NCBI GenBank assembly: GCA_032717465.1
Contig: CM064657.1
Coordinates: 25,733,319 to 25,797,318, forward strand
DNA: 64,000 nt
Source of the DNA: Coenobita brevimanus
Taxonomy: Eukaryota > Arthropoda > Malacostraca > Decapoda > Coenobitidae
Direction of reading: 5' to 3'
Below are positions 21,365 to 34,400 of the stretch, one piece after another. The position numbers and the translations under genes are program-made. A model generated the notes under the pieces. It ran no database searches. It worked only from the letters and a program-made list of their open reading frames with translations, and was not told where the DNA came from. Within the stretch, counting starts at the first letter, position 1. Each line of letters opens with the position of its first letter.

Positions 21365-22751
21365 TTTTTTTTTTTTTTTAATGCAAGAAAGAAGGAATCA
21401 AAGGCCAGGGGCCTGCAAACCATTCCTTCTAAGAAAAAAACAAAAACAATACAAAAGAGACCCAAATTCAAGATCATTCATTTCGAGATGCCCGGACACA
21501 CTGCGTTTGAAAGACTGGAGATCATAGGAAGTAGGAAATACAGACAGAGGGAGACAGTTCCAGAGTTGACCTGTTGCATAAATGAAGGACTGGGAGTCAT
21601 GGTTAACTCTTGCTTTAGCAAGTTGGGCAGAAAAGGGATGAGAGTTTGTTGCTATTCGGGTGCTACGCACGTGTTGTAGAGGTGGAGGGATACAAGCAGA
21701 CAGTTCAGAGGAGCAGTGACCATTGAAGTAGCGATAGAAAAGAGATAAAGATGCAACAGTGCAACGAAGAGACAGAGGTTCAAGGGAGCCAGTAAGAGGA
21801 GGAGAGTCAATGAGACAAAAAGCCTTTGACTCCACCCTATTGAGAAGAGGTGTATGTGGGGAGCCTTCCCATACATAAGAGTTGTACTCTACACAAGAGC
21901 GAATAAAACCCGTATATAAAGTCAACAATTGTGCAGAGATAAAGAAGGTACGGATTCGGCTTAGCACATCTAATCTCTTGGAAGCAGATTTTACAAGAGA
22001 TGCAAAATGATCTTTCCAAGATAAGTCCTGAGTGAATGAAACCCCAAGCATGTTCAAGGATGATGCAGGATTGAACTGTGGATGTTTATGTTGGGTTGAT
22101 AGGTGTAAAAACTGAGATTTTGATGCAATAAAAACAACAAGATTATTTTTACCCCAGTCAGAGATACGAGCCAAGTTAGACATTAGGTTTGCCATAGCCT
22201 CAACCCTTGTTTGTTGAAGTACCTGCTGAGATGGATGTTGCAGGAACTGAATGGAAAGGTGAAGGGTGGAACCATCAGCATATGAGTGGATAGGGTTATA
22301 TAAACAGCTTAGAAGGTCACTGATGAATAAAAGGAAGAGAGTCGGTGATAGGACAGAGCCCTGAGGAACACCACTGTTGATAGATCTAGGAGAAGAACGA
22401 TGGCTGTCTACAACAGCAGCTACAGAACGACCAGAAAGGAAGCTATAGATGAAGGCACAGACAGAAGGATAGAAACTGTAAGAGGGCAGTTTGGAAATTA
22501 AAGATTTATGCCAGACTCGATCGAAAGCCTTTGAGATGTCAAGTGTGAGAGCAAAGCCTTCGCCAAAGTCCCGAAAGGAGGATGACCAGGAGTCTGAAAG
22601 GTAGGTGAGAAGATCGCCAGTGGAGCGTCCCTTACAGAACCCATACTGACGATCAAAAAGAAGGTTGTAATAGGAAAGATGCTTTTACATTTTTTTTTGT
22701 TAAGAATTGACTGAAAAACTTTTGAGACACAGGATTTTAAAGCAATTGGCC
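21365..22751 (-). mobile_element. J1-C: 3' half of a minus-strand J1 inside piggyBac
   Basis: Minus strand, from poly-T at 21365 (the poly-A tail) through the J1 C-terminus and RT palm to RPIALKSCVSKVF at about 22740. The C-terminal 265 codons (21398-22195) are open. The other half of the same element is J1-E at 24898-25774, which ends at GDHSQPSN, the residues just before RPIAL. It is therefore one element, split by J1-D. Confidence 0.88.
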
Positions 22752-24897
22752 GGGACCCATCTGGATGTGCCTTGCGCATTACGGAGGTTATTCTTTTGGG
22801 CATGGAAGCATACATTCCTTTATCATACCCTTTGGCTAATGCAAGAAAGCCTTGGTTTAATCACTCTTGTTCTAATGCAGTCCGCAACATGGAGAGAGCC
22901 TATAAAAGGTAACGGAGCCAGCCCACCCCTGAATCACATCTTTTATATGTTTCTACCCGGAATCATGCTAACTCTGTCCTTCGCTCTGCTAAAAATAATT
23001 TCATCTGTACTAAATGCTCTCAACCCTCTAACTCGAATTCTTCCAACTCCTTCTGGCACCTTGCCAAAAACCTTTCTAACAACTTTACCTCATCATCCTT
23101 CCCTAACCTTTTCTACTCTGATGGCTCTGTAGCTATTTCTTCTATTGGTAAAGCAGATCTCTTCGCTCAGACTTTCTCCTCTAATTCCACCTTAGATGAT
23201 TCCGGTGCTCTTCCTCCATCACTTCCCCCCTCTGACTTCCTCATGGCTGACATTAAAATTTCTTCAGCTGATGTATTTTCTGCCATCATAGGCCTAATAA
23301 GGCATATGGGCCTAATGGAGTCCCTCCTGTTGTTCTCAAGAACTGTGCCTCTGTGCTTACACCCTGCCTAGGTAAACTCTTTCACCATTGTCTGTCAACT
23401 TGTACCTGTCCTTCTTGCTGGAAGTTTGCCCTCATTCAGCCAGTCCCAAAGAAGGGTGACCATTCTCAACCCTCTAACTATCATCCAATTGCTTTAAGAT
23501 CCTGTATCTCAAAAGTTTTCGAGTCAATTCTTAATAGAAAAATTTTAAAGCATCTTGCCTATCACAACCTTCTTTCTGATCATCAGTATGAGTTCCGTCA
23601 GGGACAATCCACTGGCGATCTTCCCACCTACCTTTCAGACTCCTGGTCATCCTCCTTTTGGGACTTTGGCGAAAGCTTTGCCATTGCACTTGACATCTCA
23701 AAGCCTTTCAGTCGAGTCTGGCATAAATCTTTAATTTCCAAACTGCCCTCTTACGGTTTCTATCCTTCTATCTGTGCCTTCATCTATAGCTTCCTTTCTG
23801 GTCATTCTATAGCCGTTGTTGTAGACAGCCATCGTACTTCTCCTAGATCTATTAACTGTGGTGTTCCTCAGGGCTCTGTCCTGTCACCAACTCTCTTCCT
23901 TTTATTCATCAATGACCTTATAAGCTATAGATCTAACCCTATCCACTCATTCACTGATGACTCCACCCTTCACCTTTCCATTCGGTTCCCTCAACATCCA
24001 TCTCAGCAGTTACTTCAACAAACAAGGGATGAGACTATGGCACATCGAATGTCTGACTTGGCTCGTATCTCTGACTGGGGTAAAAATAATCTTGTTGATT
24101 TTAATGCATCAAAGACTCAGTTTTTACACCTATCAGCCCAACAAAATCTTCCACAGGTATACCCACTAATGTTTCATATTATTCAGCTTAATCCAGCATC
24201 GTCCTTGAACATGCCTAGGGTTTCATTTACTCGGGACTTATCTTGGAAAGATCATATTACATTTCTTGTAAAATCTGCTTCCAAGAGATTAGGTGTGCTA
24301 AGCCGACTCCGTTTCTTCTTTACCCCTGCACAATTGTTGACTCTATACAGGGGTTTTATCCACCCCTGTGTGGAGTACAACTCTCACGTGTGATGAGGCT
24401 CCCCACATACACCTCTTCTCAATAGAGTGGAGTCAAAGGCTTTTTGCCTAATTAACTCTCCTCCTCTTACCAACTCCCTTCAACCTCTGTCTCTTCGCTG
24501 CACTATTGCATCTTTATCTCTTTTCTATCGCTACGTCAATGGTCACTGCTCCTCTGAACTGTCTGCTTGCACTCCACCTCTACGACGGCCGCGTAGGACC
24601 CGTCTAGCAGCAAACTCTCATCCCTTTTCTGTCCAACTCTCTAATGCAAGAGTTAACCATTACTCCCAGTCCTTCATTTATGCAACAGGTCAACTCTGGA
24701 CCTGTCTCCCTCTGTCTGTAGTTCCTGCTTCCTATGATCTCCAGTCTTTCAAAAGCAGTGTGTCCAGGCATCTTGAAATGATCGGATCTTGAATTTGGTT
24801 CTCTCTTGTATTTTGTTTTTCTCTTGGAAGGAGCAATTTTGTGGGCTCGTGGCCCTTGGTTCCTTCTTTCTTACATAATAAATAAAAAAAAAGAAAA
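22752..24897 (+). mobile_element. J1-D: 5'-truncated J1 inserted antisense into J1-C/E
   Basis: Plus strand, starting in the linker after the endonuclease ([11 protein letters not shown] equivalent at 22756) and ending in an A-rich tail ATAATAAATAAAAAAAAAG near 24895. The RT and C-terminus are open from 23353 to 24393, with [13 protein letters not shown] intact; the active site reads FTDD. A few codons are missing at 23295. It lies between the two halves of J1-C/E with no target duplication and a loss of one to three bases. Confidence 0.88.
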
Positions 24898-25774
24898 GTT
24901 AGAGGGTTGGGAATGGTCACCCTTCTGTGGGACTGGCTGAATGAGAGCAAACTTCCAGCAAGAAGGAAAGGTACAAATTGACAGACAAAGGCGAAAGAGT
25001 TTACCTAGGCAGGGTGTAAGCACAGAAACACAGTTCTTAAGGACAACAGGAGGGACTCCATCAGGCCCATATGCCTTGTTAGTATTAAGGCCAGTGACAG
25101 CAAAAAAGTACATCAGCTGAAGAAATTTTAATGTCAGCCATGAGGATGTCAGAGGGGGGAAGTGATGGAGGAACAGCACTGGAATCATCTATGGTGGAAT
25201 TGGAAGAGAAAGTCTGAGCAAAGAGGTCTGCTTTATCAGTAGAAGAAATAGCTACAAAGCCTTCAGAATAGAAAAAGGGAGGGAAGGATGATGAGGTAAA
25301 GTTGTTAGAAAGGTTTTTTGCAAGGTGCCAGCAGGAGCAGGAGGAATTCGAGTTGGAGCGTTGAGAGCATTTGGTACGGATGAAATTATTTTTAGCAGAG
25401 CGAAGAACAGAGCACGATTCTGGACAGAAACATAAGCAAGGTGTGATTAAGGGGTGGGTTGGTTCTGGTACCTTTTATAGGCTTTCTCCTCGTTGCAGAC
25501 AGCATTAGAACAAGCATGATTAAACCAAGGCTTTCTTGCATTAGTCAAAGGATATGAGAAGGGAATGTATGCTTCGATGCTCGAGAGAACAACCTTTGTA
25601 ATGTGCAATGTGCACTCAGATGGCTCCCTGCCGTGGAAGCAATAATCATTCCAGGGAAAATCAAAGAAGTACTGCCTGAGGGCCTCCCAATCTGCAGCTC
25701 CAAAGTGCCACAGTCAACGTTTCTTTGGAGGGTTGCAGGCCGTACCAGAGCAATAGGACAGGTCAAGGTAATTA
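24898..25774 (-). mobile_element. J1-E: 5' half of the minus-strand J1 inside piggyBac
   Basis: Minus strand. From 25774 downward: LITLTCPI and the endonuclease end, the linker with the Lys/Arg stretch, then [16 protein letters not shown] and [12 protein letters not shown] at 24900. It is the upstream part of J1-C. The element is 5'-truncated at about 25774, where piggyBac transposase coding sequence resumes on the plus strand. Confidence 0.85.
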
Positions 25775-25906
25775 GGAAGGAAGATAATGTTGGGGAGATG
25801 TATACCTTTTTAGGTTTGGTCATTTTACAAGGCATAGTAAAGAAGCCTACAATCTACTTGTACCACTCCACCAACCAGACACTTGCAACACCCCTTGTGC
25901 TATGTT
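25775..25906 (+). pseudogene. piggyBac transposase core fragment
   Basis: Encodes EDNVGEMYTFLGLVILQGIV followed by KKPTIYLYHSTNQTLATPL. This is the conserved start of the piggyBac DDE domain (W/E..FLGL.ILMGIV.KP...YW). About 100 residues that normally separate it from the N-terminal fragment at 20907-21360 are missing, as is all sequence after it. Confidence 0.8.
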
Positions 25907-26071
25907 AATGAAATATAGCAACTGTTCCACACTGCAGAAGAGTCTATATATAGATCATGTTAAAACCTTACATGCGGTAGAGTCTATAACTAGATTATGT
26001 TAAAACGTTACATAATGCAGTTTAACTACATTGATACTCCAATCCTGAGGTTGGGGGCATGTATATAAAGA

Positions 26072-26105
<34 letters not shown>

Positions 26106-26144
26106 CGAGCTTCTCAGCAGCTGCTGCTGCTGGCTAAGGGTTAA

Positions 26145-26384
26145 GCTCAATAGAATCATGCACACCATGTATTCAGCACTGCTCAGCTGTTCTTCTTTTT
26201 CCCCACAATTTAATGTTTACAAAGGCTTAGGGATCCTAGAACACTGGACAAGAGTGCTTATACTATATGTGGTTGTGCTCTGGAGGGTCAGTAAGTTTGT
26301 AAATAATTTAAAAGTTTCTAAATAACAGTAATAGCATTATAAACACTGTACAGTATACAGTTATGTTTAGGAGGCTAATTAAAG
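26145..26384. other. Short unique stretch and 50-bp repeat unit
   Basis: No gene. The last 50 bases (from 26335) contain AAACACTGTACAGTATACAG and GGAGGCTAATTAA, repeated almost exactly at 29879-29920. In both places the unit runs directly into a (TA)n tract. Confidence 0.6.
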
Positions 26385-26427
<43 letters not shown>

Positions 26428-26446
26428 CAGTATATATATATAGACA

Positions 26447-26487
<41 letters not shown>

Positions 26488-26517
26488 TATATATATATAT
26501 ATAGATATATATATATT

Positions 26518-26549
<32 letters not shown>
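26385..26549. repeat. (TA)n microsatellite tract 1
   Basis: TA dinucleotide array with a few interruptions (TTACAGTA, GACAGTA, GATATA, TACATA). It ends at a Tigger-like CAG terminus. Confidence 0.97.
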
Positions 26550-27558
<1,009 letters not shown>

Positions 27559-28230
27559 CAGTAGGCTCGCACAGTGCGTGAGAGATTGGGCGGTCCACGA
27601 CCTCGCGCACTGGGAATTCGCGTACTGGGAATACATAATCTTATGGGAATAATTACATATGGGCGGTACTCCCTCATACCTGGACATTTTTTGGCCCTTA
27701 GAGACATAATAAAGGTCATATTTTTCAGACATTGTACTAAAACTATAGCTACATTAACAAAAGTATGGGTAGTCACCTTAACAACAGTAGACAACAGGCC
27801 TGATGACCTTAAATAACAGGGGTTCCGAGGCGCAGCAACACTCACAGTGCCGCACCCCCCACCGCACCTCCCACTGCACCAACACTTCCCTCCACAGACT
27901 CCTCTTGAGCACCTTCCTAAGGAGCATCAAAGTCACTCACTTCGGCCATAAACCCTTCAAAGACCAATGCTGACACTTCTGACACTGCATTCTCTTCATC
28001 CTTAACAGTAGAATGCCCGGGAATTTGTGCGCATCAACATGACGACACGTGACGCGCTGTGTGAGGGGTGGTTGCGCACTAATAGAAAATGGCATTTTTG
28101 AGCCACTCCTTGCCTCTGCCTCGCATTCTGTGCAGTAAACTCGCACATTCAAGGGTTTTTGGTTATGATTTTTGGTCACTCGCGCACAATGCGAATCGCG
28201 CACTGTGATGATGCGCACTGTGCGAACCTA

Positions 28231-28233
<3 letters not shown>
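27559..28233. mobile_element. Non-autonomous Tigger-like element, 675 bp
   Basis: Inverted ends CAGTAGGCTCGCACAGTGCG and, from the right, CAGTAGGTTCGCACAGTGCG match at 19 of 20 positions. The right end is followed by TA; on the left the preceding dinucleotide is CA within a TACA array, probably from later change in the repeat. CGCGCACTG and close variants recur inside both ends. There is no transposase ORF, so movement would depend on a related autonomous element. Confidence 0.88.

Positions 28234-28277
<44 letters not shown>
28234..28277. repeat. (TA)n tract 3
   Basis: A 44-bp TA array lying exactly between two Tigger-type elements, each of which uses its terminal TA as target duplication. 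Confidence 0.97.
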
Positions 28278-28280
<3 letters not shown>

Positions 28281-29726
28281 TACCCTCGCGTCCAACACGG
28301 TAATATTGTCATGCATGGGTCACGTGTTGGACCAAAAATGTGTTGGACTAACAATAGAGCTTATGGGGAAAAATGAATTATGTCAGCAACCCTAGGAAAA
28401 GTCACCCTAAATACCTACCATATACCTATACATATATTGGTACTATTGTAATTATAATAAATGGTACTGTGCTATGAATGATAACTAACCTTTTAGGATA
28501 GTGTTGGTGGGCTTGCTGGGAATGGAAGGTGGTATCCAAGGCTGTAGGTAGTCCTACTGGGTCCCCGGAGGATTGCTGCTGGCGTCATTAGCGGGTAATG
28601 GCTGTTGCTCCTCCTCAACCTCCCTCATAAATCCTTCGAAATCACTCTCAGAATCACTATCTTCGTCCACAGCCATGGAAAGTCCTGCTTCTGCCTGTCC
28701 TAGCACTCTGTAATCCTCGGCAAAGAGCATGCTTCTCACACTGTTGCCAGAGCCCCGTCTCGTGACTGTGGAAAGTGATCGCTGTCGCTGACTCGGTAGA
28801 GAATAAGGAGAAGCAACTTTGTTTATAAACTGGTACACACGCTGATGAGAAGGGTTTCAAAACGATTGATATTTATTCTAAAATATTAATATGTATTCAG
28901 TGTCAGGCTAAATGTTCAATGCTGTAGTACGATACATTCTCTGTCGAGTCGCCTGGGTTTTGGTCACACTGTTTTGCCCGTCGTATCCTCGGCAGGAATC
29001 CATCCAGATGAATTCCAAATGCCCGTGGTATCGTCGGCAATTTTACCACATTACCATTCCGATTTACCATCGTATCCTTGGCAAACCTGGTATGAAGTGC
29101 TGTGTGATAGCCTTCGGCTGCCAGGATCTTGTCTTGGTTTTTTAATATGGTCCTCACGTTGGCTTCATTCATGTCGTAGGCCTTGGCAATGTCAACTTTC
29201 CTCTCCCCTTTCTTCTTCCTCTCGATACTTTCTAGCTTGGTGGCCTGAGGGAGGTGCCGCCGCTTCTTGGGGTTCTTAGAAGGCTTCCTAGGCATCGTGA
29301 GCTGAGTAAAATGCAGTAACAAGGGCAGAAAATGCAGCGAGAAAAAAGCACCTTCCAATGCGAATTATGCGACTGAGTGGCACTGTGGCGGGAGAAATTT
29401 AAACAAAACATCACGTGACACCAGAAGCGTTTTTAATTGGGCGGCATCATGATCACGTCACGATAGTGGGCGGGGAAGGCTACTTGATCAGAAGTTTTCA
29501 TTGGCTATCATCATCATGGGAATGTCCAGTATGACCGTGTTGGACCGGGGGTGATCGTGCTAGAGTTGAACTCTGCGGATTTCGCCCACTTCTCGGATCT
29601 CTGTGCGTGTTATGCTAACACACTCGTGTTGCAATAATTGAATCGTATTAAATAATACTAATTATTTGCTCTCCGTGCTGGACGTGAATCATGCTGGACT
29701 AACACGTGTTGGACGCGAGGGTACTG
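28278..29726 (-). mobile_element. Tigger-3: internally deleted Tigger/pogo transposon, 1449 bp
   Basis: Near-perfect inverted ends CAGTACCCTCGCGTCCAACA on both sides, flanked by TA. GTGTTGGAC occurs repeatedly near each end (about 28322, 28340, 29538, 29707) and is a likely transposase binding motif. On the minus strand it keeps the start and the acidic end of a transposase gene but not the catalytic core. Confidence 0.93.
28554..29295 (-). pseudogene. Tigger-3 transposase remnants: helix-turn-helix and C-terminal tail
   Basis: The N-terminal piece starts MPRKPSKNPKKRRHLP at 29295 and carries a psq-type helix-turn-helix (KLESIERKKKGERKVDIAKA, then NEANVRTILKNQ), the DNA-binding domain of pogo/Tigger transposases. 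I chose this Met over one 21 codons upstream because the extra segment is hydrophobic and unlike the family. The DDE core is deleted. The C-terminal piece (28554-28838) has DEDSDSESDFEGF and ends PPGTQ. A truncated HTH protein could in principle still bind Tigger ends, but this is speculation. Confidence 0.8.
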
Positions 29727-29807
29727 TATATATATATCTATATATCTATATACATATATATATCTATATACATATATATATCTATATATTTATATATCTG
29801 TATATGT

Positions 29808-29857
<50 letters not shown>
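29727..29857. repeat. (TA)n tract 4
   Basis: TA array with TCTA and TACA interruptions at the start, beginning at the target TA of Tigger-3. Confidence 0.97.
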
Positions 29858-30437
<580 letters not shown>

Positions 30438-30440
30438 CAT

Positions 30441-31359
30441 GTCTGTCTATCTATCTATTGCCAGACACCTCAATCCCGTTTGGGGTGGCCACAAACAAAT
30501 CACCTCCAAGTCGCCCTGTCCCCCGCCATTTCACTGCCCTGCTCCCAACTCACACCCCCCTCTCTCATATAACTCTCCACCCCATCCCTCCATCTCATCC
30601 TCGGCCTCCCCCTCCCTCTTCCCCCCTCCACCTCACTCACATACACTCTCTTCGTCAGTCTTTCACCCTCCATCTTCTCCACATGGCCAAACCACCTCAG
30701 TGTGTTCCTGTTAACGCTTCCTATCACATCCACATCCACACCACAACGCTTCTTTATATCCTCATTCGTCAGCCTGTCTCTCCATGTGACTCCACAGGCT
30801 CCTCTTAAATAACTCATTTCCACTGCTCTCATTCTTGACTTGTGTCCTTCCAACAACGTCCAAGCTTCACTTCCATATGTTAGAGTTGGTATCACAATAC
30901 TGTCATGTAGTAACTTTTTCACTTCCATGCTCACTTCCCTGTTTCTTATCACTGCTTTCAAAGAACCAGCAACTTTTCTTCCCTGCTGTACCCTTTCAAG
31001 CACTTCACTCTCCAAACCTCCATCCTTACTCATCACACTACCCAAGTACTTAAATGTACTCACATTTTCCAATTCCTCACCATCCAACCTCGCTGTACAT
31101 TCACTGACTTCACCTCTCTCAAAGAGCATCACTTTACTCTTCCCTACATTCACCTTTAGATTCCGTTTCTTACACACTCTCCCAAACTCATCCACCAAGC
31201 CTTACAGCTCCCCTTCGTCTTCACTCAACAACACAGTATCATCTGCAAACAACAGTACAGGGAGTTTCTAAACACTATCCTCTCTCACCAGGGCCACTCC
31301 AACATCCACTACCCTACCTTGTACCTCTTTTATTACCCCATCCATGTACAGATTGAACA
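30441..31359 (-). mobile_element. RTE-3: RTE-clade LINE, 5'-truncated
   Basis: Minus strand. The (TCTA)n tail is at 30444-30458 and the C-terminal 232 codons are open at 30500-31198 (NVGKSKVM, FKYLGSVM, RWFGHVEKMEGERL, GRGRPRMRWRD). Nearly identical to RTE-2, so both are recent. A TAA at about 31201 replaces Gln in the LQGLVDEF block. The truncated end is at 31359, next to a short inverted segment and (TA)n. Confidence 0.9.
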
Positions 31360-31365
31360 TGGGGT

Positions 31366-31369
31366 AATA

Positions 31370-31433
<64 letters not shown>
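31366..31433. repeat. (TA)n tract 6, left flank of Tigger-2
   Basis: TA array ending at the target TA (31432-31433) of Tigger-2. The array continues on the far side of the transposon at 34497-34541. Confidence 0.95.
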
Positions 31434-31436
<3 letters not shown>

Positions 31437-34400
31437 TAATCACTCCAATATCCGACGTAATAGAGCCATAGGTAGGTCCGGTTATTGGTTTTGTCCGGAT
31501 ATTGGGCCCCAACTTATGGACTTGAACTTATGGACCCTAAGTCATAGAAACACCTATACAACTCCCTCTGGACATGCATAGCACCTATTTAAGACCCAAA
31601 TCACACCAATAAGGCACATAAATGACTGAAATAAATGCAAAAGAAACATAAAATGAGGGTTTAGAAGTACAGTATGTTCACACATTAATAAACATTCTGG
31701 TACTTATGGACCCTAACCTAGCCTAACTCAGAAAAACACATTCCTACTGCACATGCATAGCTACTAACACCCTATTCACACCAATAAAGGACATTAAAGG
31801 GTGAAATGAGGTAAGTATAGTATGGAAAAAATTACAGTATGAAACATTCTGGCTACTTACAGCAAGTCCCTGGCCACCTCGATGAATAACCACCTCCTCT
31901 CGGACTCTGACAGTAAGAACGATTTCCTGAAGCACTTGCAGTACACTGTTCCTGAAGTCTTGCACTGAACTTAGTCAATAACACACAGAAGTCCGTTCTC
32001 TTCACAGTGTGCACTTTTGTCTAAATAAAGCTCCATTGTAACTTACTAAGTGTTGCACTTTAACTTTTCCCATTCTTATAATTTTCCAAAGCCAAAACAA
32101 ACAAGTCTGTTTACGTTAAATTTTTTTTATATAGAGTCTTTTCTCTCACAACTTTAAATCCTTTACACAACACACTGTTTTTTTCACTGCACAACACTCA
32201 AAATTCCCGTGTGGTCTAGTGGAGAAGTTCTTGCTGTTTATTCACTGTCAGAGTCCGAGAGTATCGCTGGCAGGCGATTTAGGGGTGCATCGCTGGGTCG
32301 TGGTGATGGCGTACCCACTGCAGAGGACTCTGAAGACAGCCGCAAACTCATGTCAAGCGGTGACTCCACCATGGCTGATGTGCTGGGCTGTGGCTCGGAG
32401 CATGAGGTCCTGTCTTGGGGAGGCAACGGAGTGGAGCCAGGGCTGGGCACAGCGGGGGTCACGGGCCTGAAAAAACTGTCAGTGGTTGATTGACGCAATG
32501 ACTGACGATTCTGACGATTGATGATGCGTTGCATGAAAGCACGCACTTCCTCCACGAGTCCCAAGGGCCCCATCTCCCTGTCGCAGTCCGGGTGTTCCAG
32601 GTAGTCTAGGACGAACTCTAGATGTTCCCGGAGTGAGCTCAGCTTGGGGATGGCTGGAGTAGTGTCCTGCTGAGAGGAGTCCGCATCATCGTCGCCTTCA
32701 GCGTCGGAATCTTCAAGTTCGGTACTGACACCTGCAACCGAAGACGCGATCTCGATATCAGACAATGTCTGATACCCAAGATCGCCCTCGTTGTCATCCA
32801 ACCACTCACGAACATCGTCCACATCTACATCGTCACCGTGCGTACGTAGCCGTGCATGGAAGTCATCCACGTCAAAGCCTAGAAAATCATACTCCACATC
32901 TGTTCCGAGAAGCAGATGAGACCAACCATTTTCCAGAGTCTTCACAGGGACTTCCTTCCATGCACTAGCCCAGTTGTACAGCGCAGACTTGATGTTGTAG
33001 CGGCGAAGGTTTTCCAAAGTCCTCTTGCCTCATGTGTCCCGTCCCTCCCTGCGCTCGTCCTCGTTCTCGAGAACAACCATCACCTCGTCCAGGAACTTCC
33101 GACGGTATAGGCGCTTTGTTGCCACAATCACTCCTTGGTCCATTGGTTGGATGAGAGCAGTCGTATTAGGTGGCAGAAACATGCACCTAATACGGCCATT
33201 ATCAGCAACCAAGTCCTTGTCGCACGGGTGGGCAGGTGCATTGTCGAGTAGAAGGAGGGCCTTTACCTGGTCGCGCGGGATTCTCAGTGTCTTCGTCTGG
33301 TATTGGATGACCTCCTTGACGAAGTGACAGTGAAACCAGTCTTTGAAGATCACAGCTGTGAACCATGCCTTCAAAGAATGGTACCAGACGACAGGAAGGA
33401 CATCCATCACCCCATGAAGGCACCGAGGCTGCTTTGTGCAGCCAACAACAACGGGCTTAAGCCGGTGCATGCCGTTAGCACTGGCACAACACAAAGCAGA
33501 TATCCGTTCCTTGGAAAGCTTGCAGCCATGTACACGCTTCTCCGTCTCCTCGGCTAGAGTGTTCGGTGGCAAAAAGCGATACAATAGGCCAGTTTCGTCA
33601 GCGTTGTAGACTTGACCGAGAGTTAGGCCCTCCCTGTCGATCAAGCCCTTCACCTTGTGCCGAAACTCGTCGACTCCATCCTCGTTAGCGTCCAATGCTT
33701 CGCCATGTGCTTTATGGTTGGTAAGGCCATGCCGCAACTTGATCGTGAAGAGCCAACCCTCGGATGCCTTGAAGTCTAGGGCGTCATGAAGCCTGGTGAA
33801 CTTCTCAGCAGCAGCCTTCAGCTCCGTTCCACGTACCATCACACCAGCAGCACGTTGTTGTTGATACCAAATCAACGTGGATCGGTCGATTTCTGCAAAC
33901 TTGGGGGTAAACATAACCTTCCTTTCCATGTTGCGTTTGCTTCTCGACGAGAAGTCAGCCGTGTACTGCACGAGTTTGTCTCGGGACCTCTTGATATTGA
34001 ACAAAGTAGACCGGGCCAGGTTAAACTTGCGGAGAATGCGGGAAGAAGACCACCCTGCATTTGCTTTCTCCAATATCTCTCTCTTCTTCTCCAGAGTCAA
34101 CCCCACTCTCTTCCTTTTCTCAGGTGGCGGGGCCATCATCACACACACTAAGAGGAGGCCTGAGAGCAGCAGGAGGCCCTGCAGCAGGTAGGGCACCACC
34201 ACAAAAGCGATCACGTGGGCAGCCATTACGATGAGCGTGCACTCGCGGTGAGAGACAGGCGGAAAGTGGGGAGGATGCAGGGGTGCTCTATCGGACGTCG
34301 GAGGAATGACGCGCCAAAACAGTGCTCTCCCGCGGCGTGCGTGGTAAGTTCAAATTACGGACGGGAAAAAATCGTTTATTTTTTTATATTTTTTGGGGTT

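Larger units (their letters stand above)
20580..26140 (+). mobile_element. piggyBac-type DNA transposon, internally deleted and split by J1 copies
   Basis: TTAA flanks both ends (20576-20579 and 26141-26144), the hallmark target of piggyBac. The terminal repeats are TCCTTAGCCGGCAG and, read inward from the right, CCCTTAGCCAGCAG. Inside are the acidic N-terminus of a piggyBac transposase (20907-21360) and a fragment of its conserved core (25775-25906). Removing the J1 sequence at 21365-25774 leaves about 1.15 kb, so most of the transposase gene was already lost or was lost at the insertion. It cannot move on its own. Confidence 0.85.

Noticed and set aside
26073..26101. Poly-T run as evidence for another retroelement insertion inside piggyBac
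   Set aside because: No element body follows on either side; it is kept as part of the piggyBac right end.
34137..34226. 30-codon hydrophobic extension at the start of the Tigger-2 transposase, resembling a signal peptide
   Set aside because: A nuclear transposase has no need of it, relatives start near the PEKRKR stretch, and a second Met at 34136 fits better.
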